Shown here: piece after piece, positions 35,301 through 43,326 of the stretch
How positions within the stretch are numbered: position 1 is the stretch's first letter
How the letters are laid out: each line of letters opens with the position of its first letter
Assembly (NCBI GenBank): GCA_018242665.1
Contig: JAFEBL010000010.1
Location: 62,001 to 126,000, forward strand
From: Nitrospira sp.
Lineage (GTDB): Bacteria; Nitrospirota; Nitrospiria; Nitrospirales; Nitrospiraceae
Direction of reading: 5' to 3'
Length of the DNA: 64,000 nucleotides
Position numbers and translations under genes: made by a program
Notes under the pieces: model-generated
What the model saw: only the letters and a program-made list of their open reading frames with translations
What the model was told of the DNA's origin: nothing
The model's database searches: none

Positions 35301-35867
35301 CATTTTGTCGTGAAACCCGAGCACACCTTTGCAGGCGGGGTAATAGGCGGCAAACGACGGATCGCCCCACCCGGACGCGGTCAGCTCGAAGCGGTAGGCG
35401 CTCTGTGTGTCCTGCCACTGTTCAAGCGGCACGGTACGTCCGACGTATTTGACCGCGAGCGACGGGCTGAAAAACAGGAACGGCGTGCCGCCGGACTGTT
35501 CCGAATCATCGACGTAGTCGCTTTCGACCACCCAAGCCTTTGAGGAGATCGTCGGATTACCGGCCGCATGGCCCAGACGCAGGACGAGCCAGCGGTTGGG
35601 GATGCATGGCTGCACGGGTGCCTTGTCGCCCTCATGACGTGCCTGCGTGAGCGCGGTCGGCAGCGCCCAATGGAGATGGATGCCCGACTCCAATTTTTGG
35701 GTCAACTTGCGGCCTTCGAACGAAAACGCATACTTGCGGTCTCGATACCAACTCTTGAGATCATCCGTCGTGCGAGGCACGGGGGCGAGGTCGTATAGCG
35801 GGTCAGCGGCAGGCTTCCCGACCACGAACGCCTGCACGTTGGTCGGCACCAAGAGGTAGTCGTTCAT
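32331..35867 (-). CDS. Large unknown protein (1178 aa)
   Basis: No recognised family. No signal peptide. It starts MNDYLLVPTNVQAFVVG and continues with mixed alpha/beta sequence; residues about 395-475 are helical and probably coiled (ESLRSQLFACWVTWARMQ; QQEVDRCKARVRTVLTEQQ), the second half is beta-rich. A 4-residue tandem repeat (ETNP/ETNR/ETNP) occurs just before a Trp-rich PWLPLYLMWQVRW block. The start codon overlaps the preceding 757-aa gene's stop (ATGA) behind GGAGG, so the two are made in step and may form a complex. The size and pairing suggest a structural or baseplate-like role, but this is only a guess. Confidence 0.6.
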   Translation of the reverse strand: MNDYLLVPTNVQAFVVGKPAADPLYDLAPVPRTTDDLKSWYRDRKYAFSFEGRKLTQKLESGIHLHWALPTALTQARHEGDKAPVQPCIPNRWLVLRLGHAAGNPTISSKAWVVESDYVDDSEQSGGTPFLFFSPSLAVKYVGRTVPLEQWQDTQSAYRFELTASGWGDPSFAAYYPACKGVLGFHDKMEGVAQGQQLTYLVLGWYSDQAKDPFHPIDQSDIVNSCQARLAGLGWSCPDLEAGALPQRTLCHGAVVGLTWQGAGQTYPSTPAGSTSPTVAIGGSAAEAVAALMARNAPTSPDVTDRNRLEHILCAFQHGQATQVADHYQLGELLHRHGFNAVAGGTSWSIEPIARSAEAQQPLPALSADVLTRLDALNQAQQRYDRHAREIESLRSQLFACWVTWARMQTGPPPRRPGLAPVTLAQEKLNQAVHGLPQYQQEVDRCKARVRTVLTEQQTGMQLVESTMPPFLHPKDPFVVMKGENLVGPARVSATGGDQNTISLVRCRPAKAVVSGVSQSGMTSATWSADTYFSVPNVAGVRCGDLARKLALEALLFDPSCSSAIPTADDRLFQALQKSLDQSSQSGLTTLTWSGKTPDSLAVTRWGETNPETNRETNPWLPLYLMWQVRWASAYTPAEDSANRHSTSLDGWRFGSGPLTGDLVPPGASPNIAGTPLDLEDATIVLPLSGAQLAKHLREFAETAGRDVDNLTSITQTEVLGQSLGGFNDQLLRQTLGLCLPPVNPTSTQVDASMWEAMGKGPQPTLPVIRTFLPVRAGALALVNLYLVDTFGQVRKLIDSSPGGSPATMIASAELSPTPSEYHASFSPRLPQPARLNVEWQSADASASGPVCGWMVPNFLEKSFALFSANGEPLGALESVLPASGEKTIHSPVTFKWRPRPGSTLQISGISNERLKRFVQLATEFSADEGQAFLEMVELVLRKTEARLPLEDPTMAVLLGRPLALVHASLDLELQGLPAGYWKTDGTWTFETEGVETLRVPVRLGGMALPADGLVGYVPENGAPCLVASDGATRRLGNSARITYDQQLSVACAGDPVTLTLLMDASARVHASTGILPRHAIQLPAEVSKQLDLIKEFYIAVAPVLGAGPEARTAQPTMPRPSDAFGQWSWATRPAVDWRAITQADDRARFAEGLTLSEGWLKLRLKRDQHDAVSDKQT
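34013..34048. repeat. 12-bp tandem repeat, three copies, in coding sequence
   Basis: GGTTGGTCTCAC/G three times without gaps. On the coding strand it gives an ETNP/ETNR-type four-residue repeat in the 1178-aa protein. In-frame unit length allows expansion or loss without breaking the gene. Confidence 0.85.
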
Positions 35868-38137
35868 ACCGTCCTCCTCCCTCCCGACACCTCAGCGTCC
35901 CGCGTATCAGGAGCCGTGAAGATCACCTTCGCAGGCGACTCGATCATCTCGACGGCAAATTCGGCGGACGTGAAGACATCCGTGTTCGCCAGCTGTTGCT
36001 TGTCGACCAATTTCTTGCGAATCTCTTCCGCCAATTCGGACACCTTGACGACCCGCATGCCTCTGTTGTCCTTCGGGACCTGAACCGGTCCGTCGAGCCC
36101 GGCACCACGGGACACGGCGTCCCCCTTGATGGTTCGCAGCTGAGTCTTCTGATGCCCGCCGCCTTGCTTGCTCGCCGCGCCGAAATGGATGGCCTCCGCC
36201 GGCTGCGCAACCTCGATCTTGGTGACCTGGCCGTTGTACAGGCACAGCAGAATGTCAGGAGCCAGGCGGTCCATGCGTAAAATCTGTAGCGGATCGAGTG
36301 TGTTGCCGGCCGAGTCCACCCCAGTGGCCTTGGCCTCCAAACCGATCCATGCTTCCACCGCGTCTGAACGAAGCAGAAAGCCGGATAGGGGCCAGTGCAG
36401 CGCGGCCTCCGCTTGTCGGCTGGGCGGCGCCGGAGTGCTGCTCTCTGTCTCGTGAGCGCCCTCTCGGCGTTGGTCGGCCGCCTGCTTCGCGCTCGACCGG
36501 AGTTGGGATGCCAGTTTCTCCGAGACCTCGAAGAAATGCGCGCGCAACAACTGGTCCGCCAATTCGTCCGTCTCGCTGGTGCGGCCGACACTGCACGCGC
36601 CTTGCAGCAGACAATTGAGCCACTCGGGATTGAGGTAGAAGAACCGGATCGATTCCGCGGGCAACATGGCCTCGTCCGGCACGAGATACTGAAACGGCAC
36701 GCCATAGAGCAGCATGGCCTGGCCAAGCCAATTCTGCACGGTCGCCGGTATGGGAGGCGGCGAATCGGCGGACGGCTTGGAGACGGGGCCGCCAGTGCCT
36801 TGCACATACCCGGCTTTCTTCAGCGCACTCGTGTACCAATCCCGGAGGCTCTCACGCGTACTGCCCAGCTTGTCCTGAAGGGTTTTTCCCCGTTGCGCCA
36901 TGGCGCCGAGAGCCTCCGTGTTGGTCTGCCGGATCCAGCGCTGGTACTCGGTGCGGAATCGAAACAGAGCCTGGGCAAAGGCCTGATCTTGCAATGTCAA
37001 CAGCCGCCCCAACTGCCAGGCGGCGGCGAAACTAGCATCGAACATACCGGTGTCAGGATGGTAGCGCAGCGCCGCATCCGCGCAGGAGATGTCCCGATAG
37101 CTCATCGCTCGCTGGTATGACATGGGAACGAGCGGCCCTCGATACCAACTGATGGTGGTGTTCTCATTGCGCAGGTCGTGGTTGACGGGAACAAAACCCA
37201 TCGTGAAGGCGGTGTTGACGTAGGTCCCTGCCTGGCTATCCGGTTCGGACAGGCGCGGCTGGCTGAGGAGGCGCGTCGCATCAAGGCCTTTCATCAGGCT
37301 CTTGAACTCGCTGCTTCCCTGGCACGTGAAGCGCCAGGATCCAAGCACCACCAACCGGCAGCTCTGTACGCCCTGTGGCAACGTCTTCGTCTGCAGATAG
37401 TTGCTCCAGCCTTCGAGCGACACGAGGCACACCGTGTTGACGATGCCCCAATCCTTCTCGCCCTGTGCCATAGGCTGCGTCTCGGGAAACCGATTACAGA
37501 CGACGACGGAGAACGTTCCCTCCTTGAGCAGCGACCAGGTCTCCTTGTTGTCGGTTTGCACCTCGCGAACATGGGCGAGGTACTGAAGATCCTCCTTGCG
37601 CGGCATGACCGCGCTGAACACGTCGACCGGCAGATCAATGGTCTGGCACAGATCGGTCTTCGCATCGTACGGGTCCATCTGAACTGACGGGCCGAGGATG
37701 CCTCCTGCGTTCTGGTTCAACACGTCTGCCAACGGCCTCGGGACAATCGGCGGCACGCGCTTCTCAGTCGCATGGGCGAAATCGGTGTCCGTCAGCAGGA
37801 TCAACGCCAGCCACGGATCGTGGGCCTGTGTGGGATTCGAGCCGTCAATCGTTCTCTCCCAGGGCAGCGTGCAACGGTCGAAGACGATGTGTGGCAGGGT
37901 GTCGTAGAACTGGCCGATCTGGTCCGGCGCCGGATAACAGGAGTAGGCTTCTGAGCCTGTCAGCGCGTAACGCGGTCCGCCGACATGAAACGTCTCGGCT
38001 ACAGATTGTGTGGCGAGCGAGGTCTCGCCGGCCTTTAAGGTCGGCGTCACGGTGACCGTATACTCTCCCGGCGCAAGGGTTGGGAGCCAGTCGCTATAAA
38101 ACGTGATCTGTTCGGCCTTGGTTGTGTGATGTCCCAT
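35864..38137 (-). CDS. Large unknown protein (757 aa)
   Basis: No recognised family and no signal peptide. Residues about 15-50 look like an Ig/CARDB-type beta strand set (LAPGEYTVTVTPTLKAGE). The middle has blocks such as DPWLALILLTDTDF and a helical AAAWQLGRLLTLQDQAFAQA at about 380-405, then a helix-rich linker and an acidic C-terminus. It lies 10 bases after the giant beta-rich gene and overlaps the 1178-aa gene, fixing its place in the operon. Short segments (NPW/DPWL followed by LYL/LIL) loosely recall the 1178-aa protein, so distant kinship is possible. Confidence 0.6.
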   Translation of the reverse strand: MGHHTTKAEQITFYSDWLPTLAPGEYTVTVTPTLKAGETSLATQSVAETFHVGGPRYALTGSEAYSCYPAPDQIGQFYDTLPHIVFDRCTLPWERTIDGSNPTQAHDPWLALILLTDTDFAHATEKRVPPIVPRPLADVLNQNAGGILGPSVQMDPYDAKTDLCQTIDLPVDVFSAVMPRKEDLQYLAHVREVQTDNKETWSLLKEGTFSVVVCNRFPETQPMAQGEKDWGIVNTVCLVSLEGWSNYLQTKTLPQGVQSCRLVVLGSWRFTCQGSSEFKSLMKGLDATRLLSQPRLSEPDSQAGTYVNTAFTMGFVPVNHDLRNENTTISWYRGPLVPMSYQRAMSYRDISCADAALRYHPDTGMFDASFAAAWQLGRLLTLQDQAFAQALFRFRTEYQRWIRQTNTEALGAMAQRGKTLQDKLGSTRESLRDWYTSALKKAGYVQGTGGPVSKPSADSPPPIPATVQNWLGQAMLLYGVPFQYLVPDEAMLPAESIRFFYLNPEWLNCLLQGACSVGRTSETDELADQLLRAHFFEVSEKLASQLRSSAKQAADQRREGAHETESSTPAPPSRQAEAALHWPLSGFLLRSDAVEAWIGLEAKATGVDSAGNTLDPLQILRMDRLAPDILLCLYNGQVTKIEVAQPAEAIHFGAASKQGGGHQKTQLRTIKGDAVSRGAGLDGPVQVPKDNRGMRVVKVSELAEEIRKKLVDKQQLANTDVFTSAEFAVEMIESPAKVIFTAPDTRDAEVSGGRRTV

Positions 38138-38146
38138 GCAGGATCC

Positions 38147-41100
38147 TTAGAGACCTTGTCCCAGCGCAGCGCAAGTGGGCGACGCCTGGAACTGCTCACT
38201 CGGGTCGGTGATGGCGATCTCGTTCCACCGGGAGTGTCCGGACCTCGCCACGCGCGATGTGGCGTCTCGCCGTACAAGGCAATCGCGGATCTGTTTGCGT
38301 AACTCGTTCGCCACCGCCACCCGGTCGAACGCGCGATTGGTCGCAGCCGGCTTCGCCGGGGGTGTCCCCCAGGGGATCGTCTTGGGAATCGTTTCATGCT
38401 TGAATTGCGCGATGCCGAAGGGGCCCAGGGGATGGGCCGGCAGCGTGGGTTGCACCCGAAGGACCACGCCCGATGGCACGTCCGGCATCATCTCCGCCTT
38501 CGGCTGACTTGACGCCGCCGTCGCGCTCCAGAGCGCCTCGGGATAACTTTTACGCGACCATTGCACGGCCGTGAAGCTGCCCTCGACATTGCCTCCCGCG
38601 CTGGTCTTCAGACTGACCGCATGCACGGACGTGAGGCTGGTTTTGGCCATCGGCCGGATACCGAGCGTGGATGTCCCGCGTTGCTTCTGGTTGCCCAGGG
38701 TGACGTCCGTGCACGGCACGACCGAATCCGTTTCGATCATCAATTCGTGGGGATTGGCGATCCGATACGTCCTTTCGACGCCCTGCGTATCCTTCTTCAC
38801 CTCACGCACCAGCCCTTCGGTGATGCGGATGGTATTCAAGGACGCGTAGTACACTCCTGTCACAGTCTTCGCAGGCGGCGGCAGGAAGGCTTTCTGGAAG
38901 TCGTCCCACCCCAACGCCGGAGGCGGCGCGCTTTTGGTGTTGCCGAATTCAACCGTGAACGAGAGAATCCAGAGCGTCACCGTCGCGGTGCCGGCAAATG
39001 GAGGCCCCCAGATGTGCAATCTTGCAGCAATCTCCAGTTTGAATGTCCGAAAACTCCGATAGATGATCGCAATGCCCATTCCGATTTTGGCGTCGTAGCG
39101 GAAGGGCGCCCAGGCGATGAGAAAATCCGCATAGGCGAGGAATGCCGCAGTGAGATTCCCACTCTCGAACACCGCCGCCAGCTTGAGCCCGGCCATGAGG
39201 CAGGAAGGCGTCAGGGCGAGGTAGGCTTCGCCCACGATCGTCAGCTCCTTGGAGAGCTGCGCACGAATGCCCACGCGCGGCACGACTGGATAGTGTGGCG
39301 GCGGCAGGAACTCGGGGTGATACCCTCCCAGCGAGATGACGAAATCGCCGGCTTCCTTGGCTTTGCCGAACCACACAAAGAACGCAAAGCCGCCGGTGAG
39401 CCGAATCCGTGCATCGAAGACAAAGGAATTGTCGGTCAGCCGCCCTTCGATGCTGAACACCCCGGCATCCGGGTCGAGGACGGCACGGATTTGCAGCTCG
39501 GCATAGACCGCACAGTTGCCGGAAGCGGGCCCCGGGGGGAGGGTCAGCTTCGTCAACCCCAGCAGAGCAAACTGCAGCCGATTGCCGAAAGCGACCGAGA
39601 GCAGCGCAAACGAGTCGGCGATCTTGAAGGAGGTGAACTTCACCCCGATCGCAACCCAGTAATCTCCAGCTGAAGGCAACACGGCGTCTCGAAGCTTGGC
39701 CATCTCGAATTTGGCCGGGTTGGTCACCGCCGTGACGAGAGGGAATTCCGCGACTTGCTCCACCGGCGGCAAGGCCAGCCGCATGTTGTAGCCACCGCCC
39801 AAGGCCAGACCGGTGACGAAAAACGCGGGCGGTCCCCCCACCACCCCGACATAGGCTCCATACAAGAACAAGGAAGGCTTCTTCTCTTCCCCGACTTTGA
39901 TCGTCCCGTACGACCCCACGACGGCGATCTGAAACACTTGCGTCTTGATGAGAAGGTGGCCCTCGTACAGGTAGTCTTCGTAGGGTGCGGTCGCCTTCGT
40001 TCTCGCGAACCCGCCGGAGACGGCCAACGTCGGATTTGAGTAGGCGATGCTGAGGCCATCGAGGCCCACGCCGATCTGCGTGATCTTGCCCGGGTCCTTG
40101 GTCAGCTCCAGCGGCAGTGTCAGAGGAAAGTTGAGATTGAATCCGTGCAGGTCGAGTTCGAACCCGCCGCTCCCAAGCGACGCGTCGAGCAGCACATACA
40201 CGCGCTTGCCGCGGGAGTCATCTCGCGATTCGAAGCGGACCTTGCGGAACGTGATCGGACCGATCGTGCGCCCGACCTTGACGTTGTTCCCGCCTTCCTC
40301 TCGCTTCGGCAGGGTCTCAACACTCACCGATGAAGTCGCGTCAGGCTTGTTTGCCCGAGCAGCAGGTAAATCTCCTGTGTCGGTTCCGTTTTCCGAAGTG
40401 GCGCTTGCCTGCGCAGCGGGCTGCTCGCCGCCAAGCCGACATTCAAACGGGTAACTGAACGACGTCTGCTCGAACTCCAATGCGCCTTGGAGAAACAGCC
40501 CCTTGCTGATGGCATAAGATTTTTGATCAAGTTCCAGCTTTGCGTGCTCGCTCGACGTGAGCGACTCGTTCGCCGCCAGAATCACCAGGTTCTTGAGCGC
40601 AATGTTGTACGGGTCCAGCGCCTTGCCGAGCGCCCCCAGCTGTCGTGTGGAAAGCTTCGGCGGTTTCAGGCCGAACGCCACAATGGTGGCCGGCGGCTCC
40701 TTGCGCGACACCAACAGGAACGCGGCACTCAGTTGGTCTATAGCGCAGACCAGCGAGAGCCTGGTTTCTCGCTCCTCGATCGTCAGCGTCAGACTCGCAT
40801 TCGTGGGAATGAGCCGTTCGCCCAGCGTGGACAGATCTAACCGCCCGTCGCCGATGGCCGTGAGGTCAAGGCGCGGCTTGCCCTCCTGATATTGCCAGGT
40901 CGCGCAAAGCTCCTTCTTGGTCGTGTCCTTCGCAAACTGCAAGCGGAATTCGGCATCGCCGACGATCAACGTCCCGCCGAATTGCGCCTTCTTGGTCGTC
41001 CCGTCTATGGCAATGTCGACCGTGCAGGCCAGCATCGGACCCTCGGTGCTGAGCGGGATGTTTCCTTGGCAACGAAAAGCCATACTCTTCGTGCCCGTAT

Positions 41101-42496
41101 TGAACGACACCGACAGATGCTCAATGGTAAAACCTTCGAGCGCAGGGGGCAGGACGGCAGCCGGGTCAAATGCCCGGATCAGTTTCTTGATTTCAATCTT
41201 CTGCCCCGTGTGCCCCCTGAACTCCCAGCCCCCCTCTGACGTGGCCTGCTTTTCTGCGGAGAGCCTCAGCGTCACCACATCGGGAATGGTGAGATCAACG
41301 AGGATCCGTGCGCCGATCTTGCCTTCTGACCGTTCGAAACTAAAGTACTCGACATTCAGGTTCAGCCCATTGAACCCCCATTGCACGCTCGTTTGGCCAC
41401 TGACGCTCACGTGCCCGCCCTTTGGCACAGCCGTAAAGAGAATATTGGTCAGCGCCACGTTCGGGAAGCCGTCGGGCAGAGATAAGGAGGTGGTGCTTTG
41501 GAGTAGCTCCTGTGAAATGCTGGTGAGATTAATGGTGGTACCGACGGGGGTTTCACCCGACAATGTCCAGCCTTGGTCCCCATCGTACTCGGCAGAGAGC
41601 ACAAAGTTGGCGCCGGCCAACGTCAATTGGCCTTCCATTCCGAAACTGGTCTGTGCGGAAGACGAATTCTCCGATCCAACGTACTCGAGCCACAACGCGA
41701 GGCCCGTCAGGCCATAGGATTTGCCAGCCAACTGAAACGTCCACATCCCACCCGCATCCACGCCGAGTTCCGCCGAGAAGCTCTTCGTGGAAAAATTCCC
41801 CGCCACCTCCATGGTGGTAATAGTTAAATCTTTGTCCCCCACATCGATCCCGGCCTTCAGATTCGTCAGAAGGGCCTTCAGAGAGAGCGTTTTCTTCTCG
41901 GGCAGTCCCGCGAAGAAATTCAAATCGGGGAAAGAGAGCGTCGTCTCAATCGCCACTGCGGCAGCCCCTTCCCCGAACAACCATTGTCCGGCGATGGTGC
42001 CCTCGATTGAGCGCATCTTCGCATCGAAGGGGGCATAGATCTGCATCTCCAGCGTCGGGGCGATCGAGATGATGCCCGGGATCAGATGGATCGGAGTCTT
42101 CGTGGCGAGGGCAAGAGACACGGCCGACACTGATGGTTCAGCTAGGTTCAGTATTACGGTCAGTTCCGATAGTTGGATGCTCAACACATCTTTCAGCAGG
42201 CGGGTCATCGGCTCAGGGAGAACGGATGGCGCCGTATCGCCCCGGTTCTCGCCGACCTGAGCTGACTGAAGCAGGTTCACGATCTCTTGGAGCGAGGGAA
42301 AGTTACGGCAGGAGAGCGAGAGTTCCGGATAATAGGGATGCAACTCGGCTTGGATGGTCAACGTCTTGGAGCCAATCGTCATGGCTCCATCGAAGCCAAT
42401 CTGAACACCAAGCCCCTCTCGAACCAGTGGAAGGGTCAGACGAATACTCGTCAGATTTAGCTGAAGGCTCCCACACTGTATAGCGGCTGCTGGCAT
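38147..42496 (-). CDS. Giant beta-rich protein, main part (1449 aa) of a frameshifted gene
   Basis: Long stretches alternate hydrophobic and polar residues with repeated units of about 100-150 residues (for example LTLAGANFVLSAEYDGDQGW; GLNLNVEYFSFERSEGKIG; FELDLHGFNLNFPLTLPLEL), which suggests a very long beta-sheet or beta-solenoid protein. From memory it resembles large bacterial proteins annotated DUF6603; I cannot confirm this. The ATG at 42496 has no ribosome site. Its frame is open upstream as far as a G9 tract, where one extra base would join it to the 241-aa frame, giving about 1678 aa. So this is best read as the main part of one broken or frameshift-controlled gene. Confidence 0.7.
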   Translation of the reverse strand: MPAAAIQCGSLQLNLTSIRLTLPLVREGLGVQIGFDGAMTIGSKTLTIQAELHPYYPELSLSCRNFPSLQEIVNLLQSAQVGENRGDTAPSVLPEPMTRLLKDVLSIQLSELTVILNLAEPSVSAVSLALATKTPIHLIPGIISIAPTLEMQIYAPFDAKMRSIEGTIAGQWLFGEGAAAVAIETTLSFPDLNFFAGLPEKKTLSLKALLTNLKAGIDVGDKDLTITTMEVAGNFSTKSFSAELGVDAGGMWTFQLAGKSYGLTGLALWLEYVGSENSSSAQTSFGMEGQLTLAGANFVLSAEYDGDQGWTLSGETPVGTTINLTSISQELLQSTTSLSLPDGFPNVALTNILFTAVPKGGHVSVSGQTSVQWGFNGLNLNVEYFSFERSEGKIGARILVDLTIPDVVTLRLSAEKQATSEGGWEFRGHTGQKIEIKKLIRAFDPAAVLPPALEGFTIEHLSVSFNTGTKSMAFRCQGNIPLSTEGPMLACTVDIAIDGTTKKAQFGGTLIVGDAEFRLQFAKDTTKKELCATWQYQEGKPRLDLTAIGDGRLDLSTLGERLIPTNASLTLTIEERETRLSLVCAIDQLSAAFLLVSRKEPPATIVAFGLKPPKLSTRQLGALGKALDPYNIALKNLVILAANESLTSSEHAKLELDQKSYAISKGLFLQGALEFEQTSFSYPFECRLGGEQPAAQASATSENGTDTGDLPAARANKPDATSSVSVETLPKREEGGNNVKVGRTIGPITFRKVRFESRDDSRGKRVYVLLDASLGSGGFELDLHGFNLNFPLTLPLELTKDPGKITQIGVGLDGLSIAYSNPTLAVSGGFARTKATAPYEDYLYEGHLLIKTQVFQIAVVGSYGTIKVGEEKKPSLFLYGAYVGVVGGPPAFFVTGLALGGGYNMRLALPPVEQVAEFPLVTAVTNPAKFEMAKLRDAVLPSAGDYWVAIGVKFTSFKIADSFALLSVAFGNRLQFALLGLTKLTLPPGPASGNCAVYAELQIRAVLDPDAGVFSIEGRLTDNSFVFDARIRLTGGFAFFVWFGKAKEAGDFVISLGGYHPEFLPPPHYPVVPRVGIRAQLSKELTIVGEAYLALTPSCLMAGLKLAAVFESGNLTAAFLAYADFLIAWAPFRYDAKIGMGIAIIYRSFRTFKLEIAARLHIWGPPFAGTATVTLWILSFTVEFGNTKSAPPPALGWDDFQKAFLPPPAKTVTGVYYASLNTIRITEGLVREVKKDTQGVERTYRIANPHELMIETDSVVPCTDVTLGNQKQRGTSTLGIRPMAKTSLTSVHAVSLKTSAGGNVEGSFTAVQWSRKSYPEALWSATAASSQPKAEMMPDVPSGVVLRVQPTLPAHPLGPFGIAQFKHETIPKTIPWGTPPAKPAATNRAFDRVAVANELRKQIRDCLVRRDATSRVARSGHSRWNEIAITDPSEQFQASPTCAALGQGL

Positions 42497-43182
42497 TTGT
42501 GCGCTGAACCGGGCGTACGCACCCCTTTCCCCCGCAGAAACGAGGACTGGGATTGCGTCAGCTTCGGCAAGACGTGTCTCCCCCCCCCGTTCTGCTGCAA
42601 CAGTTCCCAGACGTAGCCGGTGAGATCGTCATCGAGCGTAGCCTCCACCTGGAAATTGAGCCCTTTTCGTACCAGGTCTTTCGGCAACGTCATCGCGTAT
42701 GTTGAGGGGTAGAATGTGCGGTCGTCCTTGGGCAGGAGGCTGTAATCTAGAGAAGAAAACAGCATCGGCTGTGCATTGAAGCGAATCGTCGAGATGATGT
42801 CCTCTAGCTCGCGGGCACCCGATTGCTTGAAGTACGAGACTGCCTCACTATCCGAAGGAATGGTCAGACGAAACACCACATGACGTTCCGGTTGAGCTAC
42901 TGCAGATGGTGAATCGAACAGACTGACGTCGACCCGGACATTTTTCCAGGGGAAGAGCTGTTGAAAACTGCCCGACCAGGTGAGCGCTGTGATAGCCTCG
43001 GTGCCGGATGGGGGCTCCGTCGAGAGCTGACAGCCCGTCACGCAGAACTCTTTCTGATGAGGGAACACCTGTTTGAGGAAGGCAAGCACACTCGCGCCCG
43101 CGACGCCTTCATCAAGCGTGACAGACTGATTCTGTTTAATCTGTGCTGTGACTGCAGCTAGCGGTTTCGGTTGCGATGCCAT
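42457..43182 (-). CDS. N-terminal part of the giant beta-rich protein (241-aa frame)
   Basis: Frame of 241 aa starting MASQPKPLAAV. Residues 1-202 look like genuine protein of the same strand-rich style as the 1449-aa part (FRLTIPSDSEAVSYF; LNFQVEATLDDDLTGYVWE). After the G-tract at NGGG the remaining 38 residues look like random out-of-frame sequence rich in Ser, Gly and Cys. It overlaps the 1449-aa frame by 40 bp. Adding one G at the tract, or a -1 ribosomal slip, fuses the two. Confidence 0.65.
   Translation of the reverse strand: MASQPKPLAAVTAQIKQNQSVTLDEGVAGASVLAFLKQVFPHQKEFCVTGCQLSTEPPSGTEAITALTWSGSFQQLFPWKNVRVDVSLFDSPSAVAQPERHVVFRLTIPSDSEAVSYFKQSGARELEDIISTIRFNAQPMLFSSLDYSLLPKDDRTFYPSTYAMTLPKDLVRKGLNFQVEATLDDDLTGYVWELLQQNGGGRHVLPKLTQSQSSFLRGKGVRTPGSAHKCQQPLYSVGAFS
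42580..42588 (-). other. G9 homopolymer at the frameshift point
   Basis: Nine C on the + strand, read as nine G in the coding strand, directly after AAC. With G9 the 241-aa frame continues to a stop at 42457. With G10 the reading passes to ETRLAEADAIPVL and on, in frame with the 1449-aa protein. With G8 a stop follows within ten codons. It is the only such long single-base run noted inside a gene of the window. Confidence 0.85.
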
Positions 43183-43326
43183 GGTCTGCTGATGTCACTC
43201 CCGTTACCGTATCGAACTGCCGAAATAGAACAACCAGGGCTGGTCTCGACCGAACCGACCACACACATCGTGGCTCACTCGTCTTTCACAATCCTCACGG
43301 TTTCATGCGACCACGCGCGTCTCGCG

